This document shows, one piece after another, positions 17,380-28,613 of a stretch of DNA of 64,000 nt (within the stretch, counting starts at the first letter, position 1; every line of letters starts with the position of its first letter). Origin of the DNA: Demequina sp. NBRC 110056 (GTDB lineage Bacteria > Actinomycetota > Actinomycetes > Actinomycetales > Demequinaceae). The stretch is from assembly GCF_002090155.1 (NCBI RefSeq), contig NZ_BBRM01000002.1:806001-870000 (forward strand). The letters are read 5' to 3'. Below the pieces are notes generated by a model. The model was not told the origin of the DNA. It did not search any database and saw only the letters and a program-made list of their open reading frames with translations. The position numbers were made by a program, and so were the translations under genes.

Positions 17380-17434
17380 CTGGAAGGCACTGAGTGCCGA
17401 ATCCGGCGCGAAACCGGCACTCAATGCCTTCCAG
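17380..17434 (-). terminator. 20-bp stem-loop downstream of the M16 peptidase
   Basis: Arms 17380-17399 and 17415-17434 pair at 19 of 20 positions around a 15-nt loop. It lies 65 nt after the M16 stop and upstream of the dapB promoter. No U-tract follows, so it may be a Rho-assisted stop, an mRNA 3' stabiliser, or a repeat element. Confidence 0.55.
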
Positions 17435-17498
17435 GACGCGCAAGACGGGAAGTGCATGGAGCCTTCCGCCGGGCGGACGCGGCCCGCGCCGCGCGCAG

Positions 17499-18818
17499 CT
17501 ACGCCGCCGGACCCACCCGCACCGAGACGCGCTCGCGCGACGCGAGCTCCGCGGCGAGGCCGACCACCTCGTCGGCGGTCACCGCGCGCACCTGGTCGAG
17601 CGCCTCACCGATGGACCACAGCTCGCCGAACACCAGCTCCGCCTTGCCCAGGCGGGACATCCGCGAGTAGGAGTCCTCGAGCCGCAGCACGGTGGTGCCG
17701 GCGATCTGGCCCTTGGCCTTGGCGAGCTCCTCGGGGGTCACGCCCTCCGCGAGACGCTCGAGCTCCGCGCCGAGCAGGCGCTCCACCTCGTCCGCGTTGG
17801 TCGGGTTGCAGGCGGCGTACATGCCCCAGATCCCAGTCTCGGCGTTGGGCGCGCCGAACGAGTACACGGCGTACGTCAGGCCGCGCTTCTCGCGGATCTC
17901 CTGGAACAGCCGCGAGGACATGCCGCCGCCCAGGATCGCGTTCATGACGCCCAGCGTCGAGCGGCGCTCGTCCGTCGCGCGGAAGCCGCGGGAGCCCAGC
18001 AGCACGTGCGACTGCTCCAGGTCGCGCGTGATGCGCACCTCGGGCGTGAGGCGGGCCTCGACGGTCGCGAGCGGATCACGGCGCCCCACGGGAGCCGTCT
18101 CCCCGGTGAGGTCCCAGCCCCCGGCGACGAGCGCATCGGCGACCAGCGAGCACACCGTCTCGTGGTGCACGTTGCCCGCGGCCGTGACGATGAGTCCAGC
18201 CGGTCCGTAGTGCTGCTGGTAGTGCTCCCAGACGGCGTCGCGACTCACCGAGCGGATGATCTCGGGGGTCCCGCCGATGGGCCGGCCGAGCGGGTGGCCG
18301 CTCAGCACGGCCTCGGTGAAGCGCTCGTGGGCGACGTCGCCCGGGTCGTCCTCCGCCATCGCGAGCTCCTCGAGGATCACCCCGCGCTCCATGTCGAAGT
18401 CGGCCTGGTCGAGCCGCGCGGACGTCACCATGTCGAGGATCACGTCGACCGCGAGCGGCAGATCCGTGTCGATGGTGCGCGCGTAGTAGCAGGTGTACTC
18501 CTTGCCGGTGAGGGCGTTGGACTCCCCGCCCACCCGGTCGAAGGCCTCCGCGATGTCGAGCGCGCTGCGCCGTCCCGTGCCCTTGAACAGCAGGTGCTCG
18601 AGGAAGTGCGTCGAGCCGGCATGCTCGGGCGTCTCGTCGCGGCTGCCGACGCCCACCCACGCGCCGAACGTCGCCGAGCGCATGCCCGGGATGTGCTCGG
18701 TCAGGACCCGCACGCCTCCCGGCAGCACGGAGCGCTGGATGACCGCCCCCTGATCCTGCTCGACCGTGAGATGGGCGCCCAACGAGGACGCGGAGACGAG
18801 GGGAAGAGCGTGAGGCAT
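17499..18818 (-). CDS. M16-family zinc peptidase (pitrilysin/MPP type)
   Basis: 439 residues. The N-terminal half holds the inverted zinc motif HFLEH at 71-75, with the downstream Glu in a NALTGKEYTCYYA stretch. The C-terminal half has the inactive-repeat features (RGLTYAVYSF). Bacterial M16 proteases of this size degrade or trim peptides in the cytosol. It follows pnp in many Gram-positive genomes, as here. The open frame continues upstream, but ATG 18818 has TAGGCT 7 nt before it and matches the family N-terminus. Confidence 0.93.
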   Translation of the reverse strand: MPHALPLVSASSLGAHLTVEQDQGAVIQRSVLPGGVRVLTEHIPGMRSATFGAWVGVGSRDETPEHAGSTHFLEHLLFKGTGRRSALDIAEAFDRVGGESNALTGKEYTCYYARTIDTDLPLAVDVILDMVTSARLDQADFDMERGVILEELAMAEDDPGDVAHERFTEAVLSGHPLGRPIGGTPEIIRSVSRDAVWEHYQQHYGPAGLIVTAAGNVHHETVCSLVADALVAGGWDLTGETAPVGRRDPLATVEARLTPEVRITRDLEQSHVLLGSRGFRATDERRSTLGVMNAILGGGMSSRLFQEIREKRGLTYAVYSFGAPNAETGIWGMYAACNPTNADEVERLLGAELERLAEGVTPEELAKAKGQIAGTTVLRLEDSYSRMSRLGKAELVFGELWSIGEALDQVRAVTADEVVGLAAELASRERVSVRVGPAA

Positions 18819-18825
18819 AGGGGTG

Positions 18826-18831
18826 AGCCTA
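18826..18831 (-). promoter_or_regulatory. Leaderless-type -10 box of the M16 peptidase
   Basis: TAGGCT, 7 nt before ATG 18818. Its own promoter separates it from pnp transcription. Confidence 0.55.
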
Positions 18832-18845
18832 ACCCCGCTTGCAGG

Positions 18846-18897
18846 CGGCCGATGCGCGGGCTGGGCTCCGCACGGAAGCCGGCACGCGCATCGGCCG
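18846..18897. repeat. Head-to-head pair of dispersed elements (copies 8 and 9)
   Basis: GCCGATGCGC at 18848-18857 and its reverse complement at 18886-18895 form a perfect 13-bp inverted repeat (CGGCCGATGCGCG, 18846-18858 and 18885-18897) around a 26-nt spacer, just upstream of the M16 promoter. It is the only such pair seen. Confidence 0.65.
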
Positions 18898-18941
18898 GGC
18901 GGCGGCCCTCGCGCGCGGTCCGCGCTCACGCATCGCGCTTG

Positions 18942-19007
18942 CGTCAGCGCGGAGGACCCGGATGGGCTCTCACGACTGACCACCAGCCATCCGTCAGTGC
19001 GGAGGAC
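18942..19007. repeat. 16-bp direct repeat between pnp and the M16 gene
   Basis: CGTCAG(C/T)GCGGAGGAC occurs at 18942-18957 and 18992-19007, 50 bp apart, with one mismatch. A related CCGCACTGACG string lies near 38206. The role is unknown. Confidence 0.45.
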
Positions 19008-19046
19008 GCGCGGTCAGCGCGAACGTCACCCGCGCCGGATATGCCA

Positions 19047-19092
19047 GAGGGCGGCCCCGGCACCGGATCTCTCCGGCGTCGGGACCGCCCTC
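19047..19092 (-). terminator. Terminator-like hairpin after pnp
   Basis: A stem of about 20 bp with mismatches (arms from GAGGGCGG at 19047 and CCGCCCTC ending at 19092) and a CTCT loop lies 25 nt after the pnp stop. There is no U-tract. Confidence 0.65.
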
Positions 19093-19116
19093 GTGACAGT
19101 CAGACGGTGCGGGCGA

Positions 19117-21327
<2,211 letters not shown>

Positions 21328-21646
21328 CAGGAAGTCGCTCCAATCGTTATGGAGCAGGCCAGGCGAACTTAAGGGGCGTCAGATGCCTCACTGATCGTCA
21401 GTCGACATGCTCAGACTCGTGTCCGCGACTCGTGCGCGGGGATTCTGCCCATCTCCACCGAGGATCAGCGTCCAGCTGGCCTGCCAGGTGTATGAAGTTG
21501 GGCTCCGCCACGTGTGGCGGGCCGTGTCAATGCTACCAGCGTGGGGCCGATGCGCGGGGATCTGGGCCCTCACGAGTGCTCGCCGAGAGCGAAGCGCGCG
21601 GCCCGTGCCGACCGGGCCGGCCGAACGTGCCGGAGCAAGCGAAAGA
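21328..21646 (-). promoter_or_regulatory. pnp upstream region and leader
   Basis: This gap contains no gene. On the minus strand it holds a TTGACA hexamer (near 21527-21532), a perfect 7-bp hairpin CCGCCAC-GT-GTGGCGG (21505-21520, plus strand), a CATACA -10 candidate near 21490, and a small ACTGA/TCAGT hairpin near the start. TTGACA is too far from CATACA for one standard promoter, so promoter assignment is uncertain. Leader hairpins fit the known autoregulation of pnp in other bacteria. Confidence 0.4.
21546..21555 (+). repeat. Dispersed GCCGATGCGC element, copy 10
   Basis: GCCGATGCGC followed by GGGGATCTGGG, between rpsO and pnp, upstream of the likely pnp promoter. Confidence 0.5.
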
Positions 21647-21684
21647 CCCGGCCGCTCGACCTCCGTGAGGAGGGAGCAGCCGGG
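21647..21684 (-). terminator. Intrinsic terminator of rpsO
   Basis: A strong interrupted stem (21647-21664 with 21669-21684, loop GTGA) lies 20 nt after the rpsO stop. On the minus strand it is followed by TCTTTC, the closest to a U-tract of any hairpin in the window. Confidence 0.75.
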
Positions 21685-21704
21685 CCGAGCGCACCGGGCG
21701 CGTC

Positions 21705-21974
21705 TTAGCGACGCAGGCCCAGGCGCTCAATCAGCGAGCGGTAGCGCTCGATGTCGACACGCTGGAGGTAGTTCAGCAGGTTGCGGCGCTGGCCGACGAG
21801 CAGGAGGAGGCCACGACGCGAGTGGTGGTCGTGCTTGTGCTCCTTGAGGTGCTCGGTCAGGTCCTTGATGCGCTGCGACAGGAGCGCGACCTGAACCTCG
21901 GGCGAACCGGTGTCACCCTCGGACGTGGCGTACTCGGTCATGATGGACTTCTTGGTGGCTGCGTCGAGAGGCAT
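21705..21974 (-). CDS. rpsO: 30S ribosomal protein S15
   Basis: 89 residues, the standard length. S15 binds the 16S rRNA central domain early in 30S assembly. Recognisable are [43 protein letters not shown] and the [21 protein letters not shown] end. ATG 21974 has an AAGGAG ribosome-binding site; the longer open frame lacks family residues. A terminator separates it from pnp. Confidence 0.97.
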   Translation of the reverse strand: MPLDAATKKSIMTEYATSEGDTGSPEVQVALLSQRIKDLTEHLKEHKHDHHSRRGLLLLVGQRRNLLNYLQRVDIERYRSLIERLGLRR

Positions 21975-22106
21975 GCGCACTCCTTCTTCTTCGTCTCGTT
22001 GCGCGGCGCACCCGGGCTGGTTCTCCGGGGCACTGGGATCCGCGGCCGTTTCACGGCGACGATCAAGCATACAGGACGTGGGGCCTGCCGCGCGACCGGA
22101 ATACGG

Positions 22107-23192
22107 TCACGCGGGAGCGACGGCGCCACGCCGGTCGCCCGCTCCCCCGTCCATCATCACGGCGGCCGCGCGAGCGAGCGGCACCGGTGCCGCGACGAGC
22201 TCCGTCCATGGTCTCACGGCGTGGGTCGACACGAGCAGGTCGACGGCCTGCGCGAGGTGCCGGGGCTCGGTGCCCGCGACGCCCGTCACGGTGAGGCCCT
22301 CCTTCGCGATGCGCGTGCCGTCGCATGCGGCGACGCCTGCCTCAAGGGGCCCGAGTACCGCGACGGAGCCACCCGTCGCGAGCGCGCCCACCGTGGGCGC
22401 CAGCGAGTCCGCCGCGCCGGAAGCCACCACCGCGACGTCGCAGGCGGGCAGGCGCGCGCCGGGGTCGAGCGCGACGTCCGCGCCGAACGCCAGCGCGCGG
22501 GCGCGCCGCTGCGAGCGCTCCTCGACGACCACGCACGACGCGGCGCCGGACTCGGCCGCGAGCGCGGTCACCGCGAGGCCGATCAGGCCCGCGCCGACGA
22601 CCATGACGCGCTTGCCCGCGAGGGAGCCGATGCGCTCGACGGCTGCGACGGCACGCGCCACGGCGCAGCCGGCGGGGCTGACGAGGGCGTCAGGCGCCCA
22701 ATCGGGCACTCGCGCGAGCGCGGCGCCGCGCGGCAGCTGCAGGTGGGAGGCGAACGAGCCAGGCAGCGTCCACTCGTCCGCGACGGGCTCGGCGCCGATC
22801 TCCCGCGCGCCGGAGCACGCGGACCGATCCCCGGCGCGGCAGCGGCGGCATTCGCCGCACGACGTTCGCGCGAGCCACACGACGCGGTCGCCCTCCGCCA
22901 GCGGGGCGCCGTTCACGTCGGCCACGCCCGCTCCGACCGCGAGCAGCCGCCCCACACCCTCGTGGCCGAGCACGGTGGGCGCGCCGCCGAAGCGCCGTTC
23001 CTCCACCACGCGCCGCACGCAGCCGCAGGCCGTCGTGCACGTAACGGCCACGACGGCCTCGCCCGGCCCGGGCCACGGCAGCGGCTGGTGCGTCACCTCG
23101 ACATCGCCGCCTCCGTGCCAGAGCGCGACGCTCGCCCGGTCGCCACGAGCCGAGGCGGCGGACAGGGAGAGTGGCGCGGGCGCATCGGGCAT
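22107..23192 (-). CDS. Zinc-binding alcohol dehydrogenase family protein
   Basis: 361 residues of the medium-chain dehydrogenase fold. The catalytic-zinc region is seen in TCTTACGCVRRVVEERRFGGAP and GHEGVGRL; the structural-zinc cysteines are in CGECRRCRAGDRSAC; the nucleotide-binding segment is VMVVGAGLIGLAVTALA. The usual first-zinc Cys context is atypical (CTTACGCVRR). The substrate is unknown. ATG 23192 is chosen because CAGATT lies 6 nt upstream; a TTG at 23252 would add 20 residues. It follows the second binding-protein gene of the glutamate cluster, but that may be chance. Confidence 0.85.
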   Translation of the reverse strand: MPDAPAPLSLSAASARGDRASVALWHGGGDVEVTHQPLPWPGPGEAVVAVTCTTACGCVRRVVEERRFGGAPTVLGHEGVGRLLAVGAGVADVNGAPLAEGDRVVWLARTSCGECRRCRAGDRSACSGAREIGAEPVADEWTLPGSFASHLQLPRGAALARVPDWAPDALVSPAGCAVARAVAAVERIGSLAGKRVMVVGAGLIGLAVTALAAESGAASCVVVEERSQRRARALAFGADVALDPGARLPACDVAVVASGAADSLAPTVGALATGGSVAVLGPLEAGVAACDGTRIAKEGLTVTGVAGTEPRHLAQAVDLLVSTHAVRPWTELVAAPVPLARAAAVMMDGGAGDRRGAVAPA

Positions 23193-23198
23193 GCGGAG

Positions 23199-23204
23199 AA
23201 TCTG
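23199..23204 (-). promoter_or_regulatory. Leaderless-type -10 box of the alcohol dehydrogenase
   Basis: CAGATT, 6 nt before ATG 23192; no Shine-Dalgarno. Confidence 0.45.
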
Positions 23205-23306
23205 TCGTGCGAGCAGGCGCGCGGGCAAGCCAGGAGCGCACGCATCCGCCAAGGTTCACGCAGTGTTCAGCGCGCGTTCACCGCGCCAGCGGCGCCAGGT
23301 GACGGA

Positions 23307-24137
23307 TCAGTAGCGATCGAGGTGCGGCTGCTGCGGGTCCGGCAGGACCGCGCCCGCGGTCGAGTCCCAGGCGTCCTTCCAGCGGCCGTCGTCGATCGCC
23401 TCCTCGAGGACGTCGTTGATCCACAGCCGGAACTCGTCGTCCGCGAGCGCGACGCCGATGCCGTACGGCTCGGACGTGAAGTTGCCTCCGACGAGGCGCA
23501 GCGCACCGTCCGCCTCCGCCGCATAGCCGGCGAGGATGACGTCGTCCGTGGTGAGCACGTCGACCTGGCCCGCGAGCAAGGCGTCGAGGCACGCCCCGTA
23601 GTCGTCGAACAGCACCAGGTTGGCCTCGGGCGCGAGCTGCTCGACCGTGCGCGCGGCGGTCGACCCGTCGACCGAGCAGACCTGCTTGTCGGCGAGGTCC
23701 GTGACCGAGGCGACGGACGCATCGTCGGTGCGCGTCAGGAGCGACTGACCGGCGACGTAGTACGGCCCCGCGAAGCCCACGACCTCCTTGCGCTCGCTCG
23801 ACATCGTGTACGTCGCGACGATGAAGTCCGCGTCACCGCCGCTCAGCATCTCCTCGCGCTCCCCCGAGACGGCCTCGACCCACGTGATCCCGTCCTCGTC
23901 GATGCCGAGCTCGGCCGCGATCATGCGCGCCACCTCGACGTCGAAGCCCTGCGGCACGCCCGCGTCGTCGAGCTCGCCGAACAGCGGCTGGTCGTACTTG
24001 ATGCCCACCGTCACGGCGCCGGCGTCCGCCAGGCTCGCCATGGTCGACCCATCCGGATACTCGTCGCTGCTGCAACCAGCGAGCGCGACGGCGGCGAGCA
24101 CAGCGCCTCCCACGCCGACGTTCCTCATCGCGGACAT
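23307..24137 (-). CDS. Second glutamate/polar amino acid binding lipoprotein
   Basis: 276 residues. A lipoprotein signal ends at the lipobox LAGC (Cys about 22). The mature part is a family 3 solute-binding protein: VGIKYDQPLFGE, GFDVEVARMIAAELGI, a DADFIVATYTMSSERKEVVGFAGPYYVAGQ core, and VDVLTTDDVILAGYA. It is clearly paralogous to the binding protein at 25.9-26.8 kb along its length, so a duplication. It is the last gene after gluABCD, after a 120-bp gap, with its own good ribosome-binding site (GAGAGAGAGG) and a TACTCT -10 candidate. It probably feeds the same permease with a different ligand range. Confidence 0.9.
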   Translation of the reverse strand: MSAMRNVGVGGAVLAAVALAGCSSDEYPDGSTMASLADAGAVTVGIKYDQPLFGELDDAGVPQGFDVEVARMIAAELGIDEDGITWVEAVSGEREEMLSGGDADFIVATYTMSSERKEVVGFAGPYYVAGQSLLTRTDDASVASVTDLADKQVCSVDGSTAARTVEQLAPEANLVLFDDYGACLDALLAGQVDVLTTDDVILAGYAAEADGALRLVGGNFTSEPYGIGVALADDEFRLWINDVLEEAIDDGRWKDAWDSTAGAVLPDPQQPHLDRY

Positions 24138-24257
24138 GAGACCCCTCTCTCTCGGAAGTGAGAGTAGCGAAGCCTGACCCCTACGCATGCAGCAGGTCTG
24201 CGCGCGTCCCCGGCAAGCGTGCTCCCGGCGCCGCCGGAGGGCCGACGCGGGGGCTGG

Positions 24258-25187
24258 CTACGGACCCGGCGTGCCCCCGGTCCCGTAGCCGGTGTTCGCG
24301 GCGTACCGCTTGGCCTCGGCACCCCCCTCGTGCATCGCGGAGGAGCCGTCGTCCTTCTTGGCGACGTGCTTCGAGCGCCGCATGCGGCCCTCGAGCCAGA
24401 TCGCGAGACGCGAGATCGAGAGGTTGATGAGGATGTAGATGATCGCGCCGACGAAGAACAGCGGCACCAGGTAGTAGTCGCCGAAGTAGTCGCGGTTGAG
24501 CTTCACGACGCGCAGCAGCTCCTGGTAGCCCACGATGTAGCCGAGCGAGGTGTCCTTGAGGAGCACCACCAGCTGGCTCACCAGCGCGGGAAGCATGATG
24601 CGCACCGCCTGCGGCAGCTCGATGAGCACCGTGGTGCGCATGGGCGACAGGCCGATGCTGAGCCCGGCCTCGCGCTGGCCCTTGGGAAGCGCGGCAAGAC
24701 CGGCGCGCAGGATCTCCGCGACCACGGCGGCGTTGTAGACCACGAGGCCGAACACGACCGACCACAGGGGTGACCAGCCGAACACGAGCTTGGCGAGGAA
24801 CATCAGCAGCAGGACTGGCAGGCCGCGTGCGAGCTCGGTCGTCACGGCGGCCGAACCGCTGAGCACCCTGCCGGTGGCGCCTCGACGCACCACCGACAGC
24901 GAGCCACCGATGAGCAGGGCGATGGGCGCTGCGATCGCGGCGGCGGTGAGCGTGGCCACCAGGCCGCGTGCGAGCAGGGAGTGCCACACGTCGCCCGCGC
25001 TCTGCCCCTTGGGCGGGTCGGTGAGCACCAACCACCGCTCGTCGAAGATGCCGTTCTGGTACATCCGGTACGCGAGGTAGCCGAACAGCGCGAGGAAGCC
25101 CAGGGTGAAGACGATGTTGTAGATCCGGTCGCGGCGGATCGCCTTGGGGCCGGGGGCGTCGTACAGGACGGAGGACTCGGAGCTCAT
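24258..25187 (-). CDS. gluD: Glutamate-type ABC transporter permease (GluD position)
   Basis: 309 residues. The N-terminus has one helix, then the core of a polar amino acid permease with five helices and the EAA loop in LRAGLAALPKGQREAGLSIGLSP. The C-terminal tail is charged (KHVAKKDDGSSAMHEGG). It pairs with the preceding permease as a heterodimer, as in Corynebacterium GluCD. The start overlaps the stop of that gene by ATGA. The open frame extends upstream but ATG 25187 gives the family N-terminus. Confidence 0.92.
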   Translation of the reverse strand: MSSESSVLYDAPGPKAIRRDRIYNIVFTLGFLALFGYLAYRMYQNGIFDERWLVLTDPPKGQSAGDVWHSLLARGLVATLTAAAIAAPIALLIGGSLSVVRRGATGRVLSGSAAVTTELARGLPVLLLMFLAKLVFGWSPLWSVVFGLVVYNAAVVAEILRAGLAALPKGQREAGLSIGLSPMRTTVLIELPQAVRIMLPALVSQLVVLLKDTSLGYIVGYQELLRVVKLNRDYFGDYYLVPLFFVGAIIYILINLSISRLAIWLEGRMRRSKHVAKKDDGSSAMHEGGAEAKRYAANTGYGTGGTPGP

Positions 25188-25837
25188 CGCGCGAACGCCA
25201 CCTTCTTCTCGATCCTGCCGGCGAGCACGCCCAACGGGATCGTGATCACCAAGTACATGAGGCCCACGCCGAAGAAGATCCACAGGCCGTCGACCGGGTT
25301 GGCGTTCATGAGGCGCTGCGACGAGGCCGTGAGCTCGGTGTACGCGAAGCCTGCCGCGACCGAGGTGTTCTTCGTCAGCGCGATGAGCACGGAGATCAGC
25401 GGCGGGATGGCGGAGCGCCACGCCTGGGGCAGCACCACCTGCGTGAGCGTCTGCCCGAAGGTGAAGCCGATGGAGCGCGCGGCCTCAGCCTGGCCGATGC
25501 CAACCGAGTTGATGCCCGACCGCATCGCCTCGCACACGAATGCGCTCGTGTAGATGCTGAGCGACACGATGGCCGGCCAGAAGCCGAGCTGCGGGAACAC
25601 GAAGCCGAAGGCCGGCGCCACGAACACCCAGAAGAAGAACATCAGGGTGAGCGGGGTGTTGCGGACGATCTCGACGTAGACGGTGGCGAAGGTCCGCAGC
25701 GGGCCGATGGGTGAGACGCGGAACGCGGCGAGGACCGTGCCGGCGACGAGGGCGAGGATCCCGGACAGAGCGGTCAGCGACAGGGTCGCCAGGAACGCGC
25801 CCCAGATGAAGCCGAACTCCTCGATGAACGTCTGCAC
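25184..25837 (-). CDS. gluC: Glutamate-type ABC transporter permease (GluC position)
   Basis: 217 residues from GTG 25837, with CAGGAGAG 5-6 nt upstream. It has five membrane helices and the EAA motif in MRSGINSVGIGQAEAARSIGF. It is the first of the two permeases of the heterodimer. A 16-bp stem-loop separates it from the upstream binding-protein gene and probably sets their relative expression. Confidence 0.92.
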   Translation of the reverse strand: MQTFIEEFGFIWGAFLATLSLTALSGILALVAGTVLAAFRVSPIGPLRTFATVYVEIVRNTPLTLMFFFWVFVAPAFGFVFPQLGFWPAIVSLSIYTSAFVCEAMRSGINSVGIGQAEAARSIGFTFGQTLTQVVLPQAWRSAIPPLISVLIALTKNTSVAAGFAYTELTASSQRLMNANPVDGLWIFFGVGLMYLVITIPLGVLAGRIEKKVAFAR

Positions 25838-25858
25838 GCACTCTCCTGACGGGTGATG

Positions 25859-25895
25859 GCCGTGCGTGGCCCCTCGGCGAGGGGCCACGCACGGC
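25859..25895 (-). terminator. Intercistronic stem-loop between gluB and gluC
   Basis: A perfect 16-bp stem (25859-25874 with 25880-25895, loop CGGCG) starts 5 nt after the gluB stop and ends 21 nt before the gluC start. Without a U-tract it is best read as a partial terminator or 3' stabiliser giving more binding protein than permease. Confidence 0.75.
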
Positions 25896-25900
25896 GTCGA

Positions 25901-26764
25901 TCAGCTGACCTCGTACCGGTCGACCGTGGGCTGCTCGGGCTCGGGGAGCACGGTGCCTGCGGTCTCGTTCCAGGCCTCGAGCCAGCGGCCGTCCTCGAAG
26001 ATCTCCTCGAGGACGTCGTTGATCCAGTTGCGGAACTCGGTGTCCTCACGGGTGAGGCCGATGCCGTAGGGCTCCTCGGTGAAGGGCTCACCCGCGACCT
26101 TGAACGCGTCGTCCTCGGCCACGTAGCCGGCGAGGATGACATTGTCCGTGGTCACCACGTCGACCTGGCCGTTGCGCAGCGGCTCGAGGCAGTCGGTGTA
26201 GGCCGCGAACAGCGACAGCTCGGCGTCGGGGTAGTTGTCCGCGATGTTCTGCGCGGGCGTCGATCCCTCGACCGAGCAGACGTTCTTGCCTGCGAGGTCG
26301 TCCGGAGACGTGATGTCCTCGTTGTCCGCCAGCACCATGAGCGCCTGGCCCGCGTTGTAGTACGGGCCCGCGAAGCTGATGAGCTCCTTGCGGTCATCGT
26401 TGATCGTGTAGGTCGCCACGACGATGTCGACGGAGCCATCCTGGATGAAGGGCTCGCGGTTCGCGGACACCGTCTCGACCCACTCGATGTTGTCCTCGGA
26501 GATGCCGAGCTCGCCCGCGATGATCTTGCCGATCTCGACGTCGAAGCCCTCGGGGTCGCCGCTCGGCGCCAGCAGGCCGAACAGCGGCTGGTCGAACTTG
26601 GTGCCGATCGTGATGGAGCCGGCCTCGGCCAGCGTCGCCATCGTCGAGCCCTCGGGGAAGTCCCCGGCGTCGACGTCGGCGGTCTCGCCGTCGCCCGACG
26701 AGCACGCTGCGAGAGCGATCGCGGCAGCCGCACCGAGCGCGGCCATCCTGGTCTTCTTCAGCAT
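25901..26764 (-). CDS. gluB: Glutamate ABC transporter substrate-binding lipoprotein
   Basis: 287 residues from ATG 26764, with AAGAGGAG upstream. The lipobox LAAC (Cys about 21) anchors it to the membrane. It has the family 3 binding fold: IGTKFDQPLFGL, GFDVEIGKIIAGELGI, VATYTINDDRKELISFAGPYYNAGQ and VDVVTTDNVILAGYV. It delivers glutamate or a similar amino acid to the two permeases. A close paralogue is at 23.3-24.1 kb. Confidence 0.93.
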   Translation of the reverse strand: MLKKTRMAALGAAAAIALAACSSGDGETADVDAGDFPEGSTMATLAEAGSITIGTKFDQPLFGLLAPSGDPEGFDVEIGKIIAGELGISEDNIEWVETVSANREPFIQDGSVDIVVATYTINDDRKELISFAGPYYNAGQALMVLADNEDITSPDDLAGKNVCSVEGSTPAQNIADNYPDAELSLFAAYTDCLEPLRNGQVDVVTTDNVILAGYVAEDDAFKVAGEPFTEEPYGIGLTREDTEFRNWINDVLEEIFEDGRWLEAWNETAGTVLPEPEQPTVDRYEVS

Positions 26765-26812
26765 TGTCTCTCCTCTTGTCCCGCCCCGAGGATTGCCCGG
26801 GGCCCTCACGCA

Positions 26813-27586
<774 letters not shown>

Positions 27587-27592
27587 GACTCG

Positions 27593-27598
27593 ACCATA
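27593..27598 (-). promoter_or_regulatory. Leaderless-type -10 box of gluA
   Basis: TATGGT, 6 nt before ATG 27586; no Shine-Dalgarno. Confidence 0.55.
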
Positions 27599-27625
27599 GC
27601 CGCATTCACCTGTTTGTGGCCGGGC

Positions 27626-28600
27626 TTAATCGAGATGTAACACGTCGCGGCACCACGCGACATCCTCGGCGAGCGCGTCGACGAGCGCGTCGAGCGAGCC
27701 GAAGTCGAGCATCGGCCTGCGCCACTCGACGAGAGCGAGCTCGACGTCGGCGCCGTACAGGTCGAGTCCCTTGCCGTCGATGACGTACGCCTCGACGCGC
27801 AGCCCCTCGCTGCCGACGGTGTAGTTATGGCCGATGCTGATGGCCGCCGGCAGCGGCGTCGTGCTCGGCGGCGTCGCGCTCGGCCCGTCGCCGGCCTCCA
27901 GGATGCCGAGGTAGCCGGCGTACACGCCGTGGCGCGGGATCATGCCCGAGGAGACGTCGAGGTTCGCGGTCGGGAACCCGATCTCCCGGCCCAGCTTGTC
28001 GCCGTGGACCACGGTCCCGCGCACGCCGTGCAGGCGGCCGAGAACCTCCGCGGCCTCGACGAGCTTGCCGTCGTCGAGAAGCTCGCGCACCCAGGTGGAG
28101 GACCAGCGTCGCCCGGACTCGGAGATCGCGCAGGCGTCGTCGATGACCTCGACCTCGAAGCCGAGCGCGTCGCCGAGCTCACGCAGGGTGTCGACGTCGC
28201 CCGCGTTGCCTCGCCCGAACTTGGTGTCCTTGCCGACGACGACGCGCTGGGCGTTCAGCCCTTCGACGAGCCACGTGCGGACGAACTCCTCGGGCGTCTG
28301 CTGGGCGAACTCGAGGGTGTACGGCACGACGATGGTGCCGTGCAGGCCGGTCTGAGCCATGCTGTCGAGCCGGTCGTCGATGCCCATGATGAGGACGGGC
28401 GGGTGCTCCGGGTCGTGGACGGCCTTGGGGTGGGGCCAGAACGTCATCGCGACGGCACGCTGGCCTCGCGCCTTGGCGTCGGCCACCATGCGCGTGAGCA
28501 CCGCCTGGTGCCCGCGGTGCACGCCGTCGAAGTTGCCGAGCGTCACCGTCGTGGGCCCAAGATCCGCGGGGACGTCCGCGAGCGAGTTCCACATCTGCAT
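27626..28600 (-). CDS. ribF: Bifunctional riboflavin kinase/FAD synthetase
   Basis: 324 residues. It makes FMN from riboflavin and then FAD. The N-terminal FAD synthetase has VTLGNFDGVHRGHQAVL (nucleotidyltransferase GNFDGxHxGH) and a WSSTWVRELLDDG segment; the C-terminal riboflavin kinase has the GFPTANLDVSSGMIPRHGVYAG motif. I chose ATG 28600 because CACAAT lies 7 nt upstream; ATG 28609 would add three residues. A tandem 34-bp repeat begins just upstream and overlaps the -10 region. Confidence 0.95.
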   Translation of the reverse strand: MQMWNSLADVPADLGPTTVTLGNFDGVHRGHQAVLTRMVADAKARGQRAVAMTFWPHPKAVHDPEHPPVLIMGIDDRLDSMAQTGLHGTIVVPYTLEFAQQTPEEFVRTWLVEGLNAQRVVVGKDTKFGRGNAGDVDTLRELGDALGFEVEVIDDACAISESGRRWSSTWVRELLDDGKLVEAAEVLGRLHGVRGTVVHGDKLGREIGFPTANLDVSSGMIPRHGVYAGYLGILEAGDGPSATPPSTTPLPAAISIGHNYTVGSEGLRVEAYVIDGKGLDLYGADVELALVEWRRPMLDFGSLDALVDALAEDVAWCRDVLHLD

Positions 28601-28607
28601 GGGTGCC

Positions 28608-28613
28608 ATTGTG
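28608..28613 (-). promoter_or_regulatory. Leaderless-type -10 box of ribF
   Basis: CACAAT, 7 nt before ATG 28600; it abuts the first unit of the 34-bp repeat. Confidence 0.45.
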
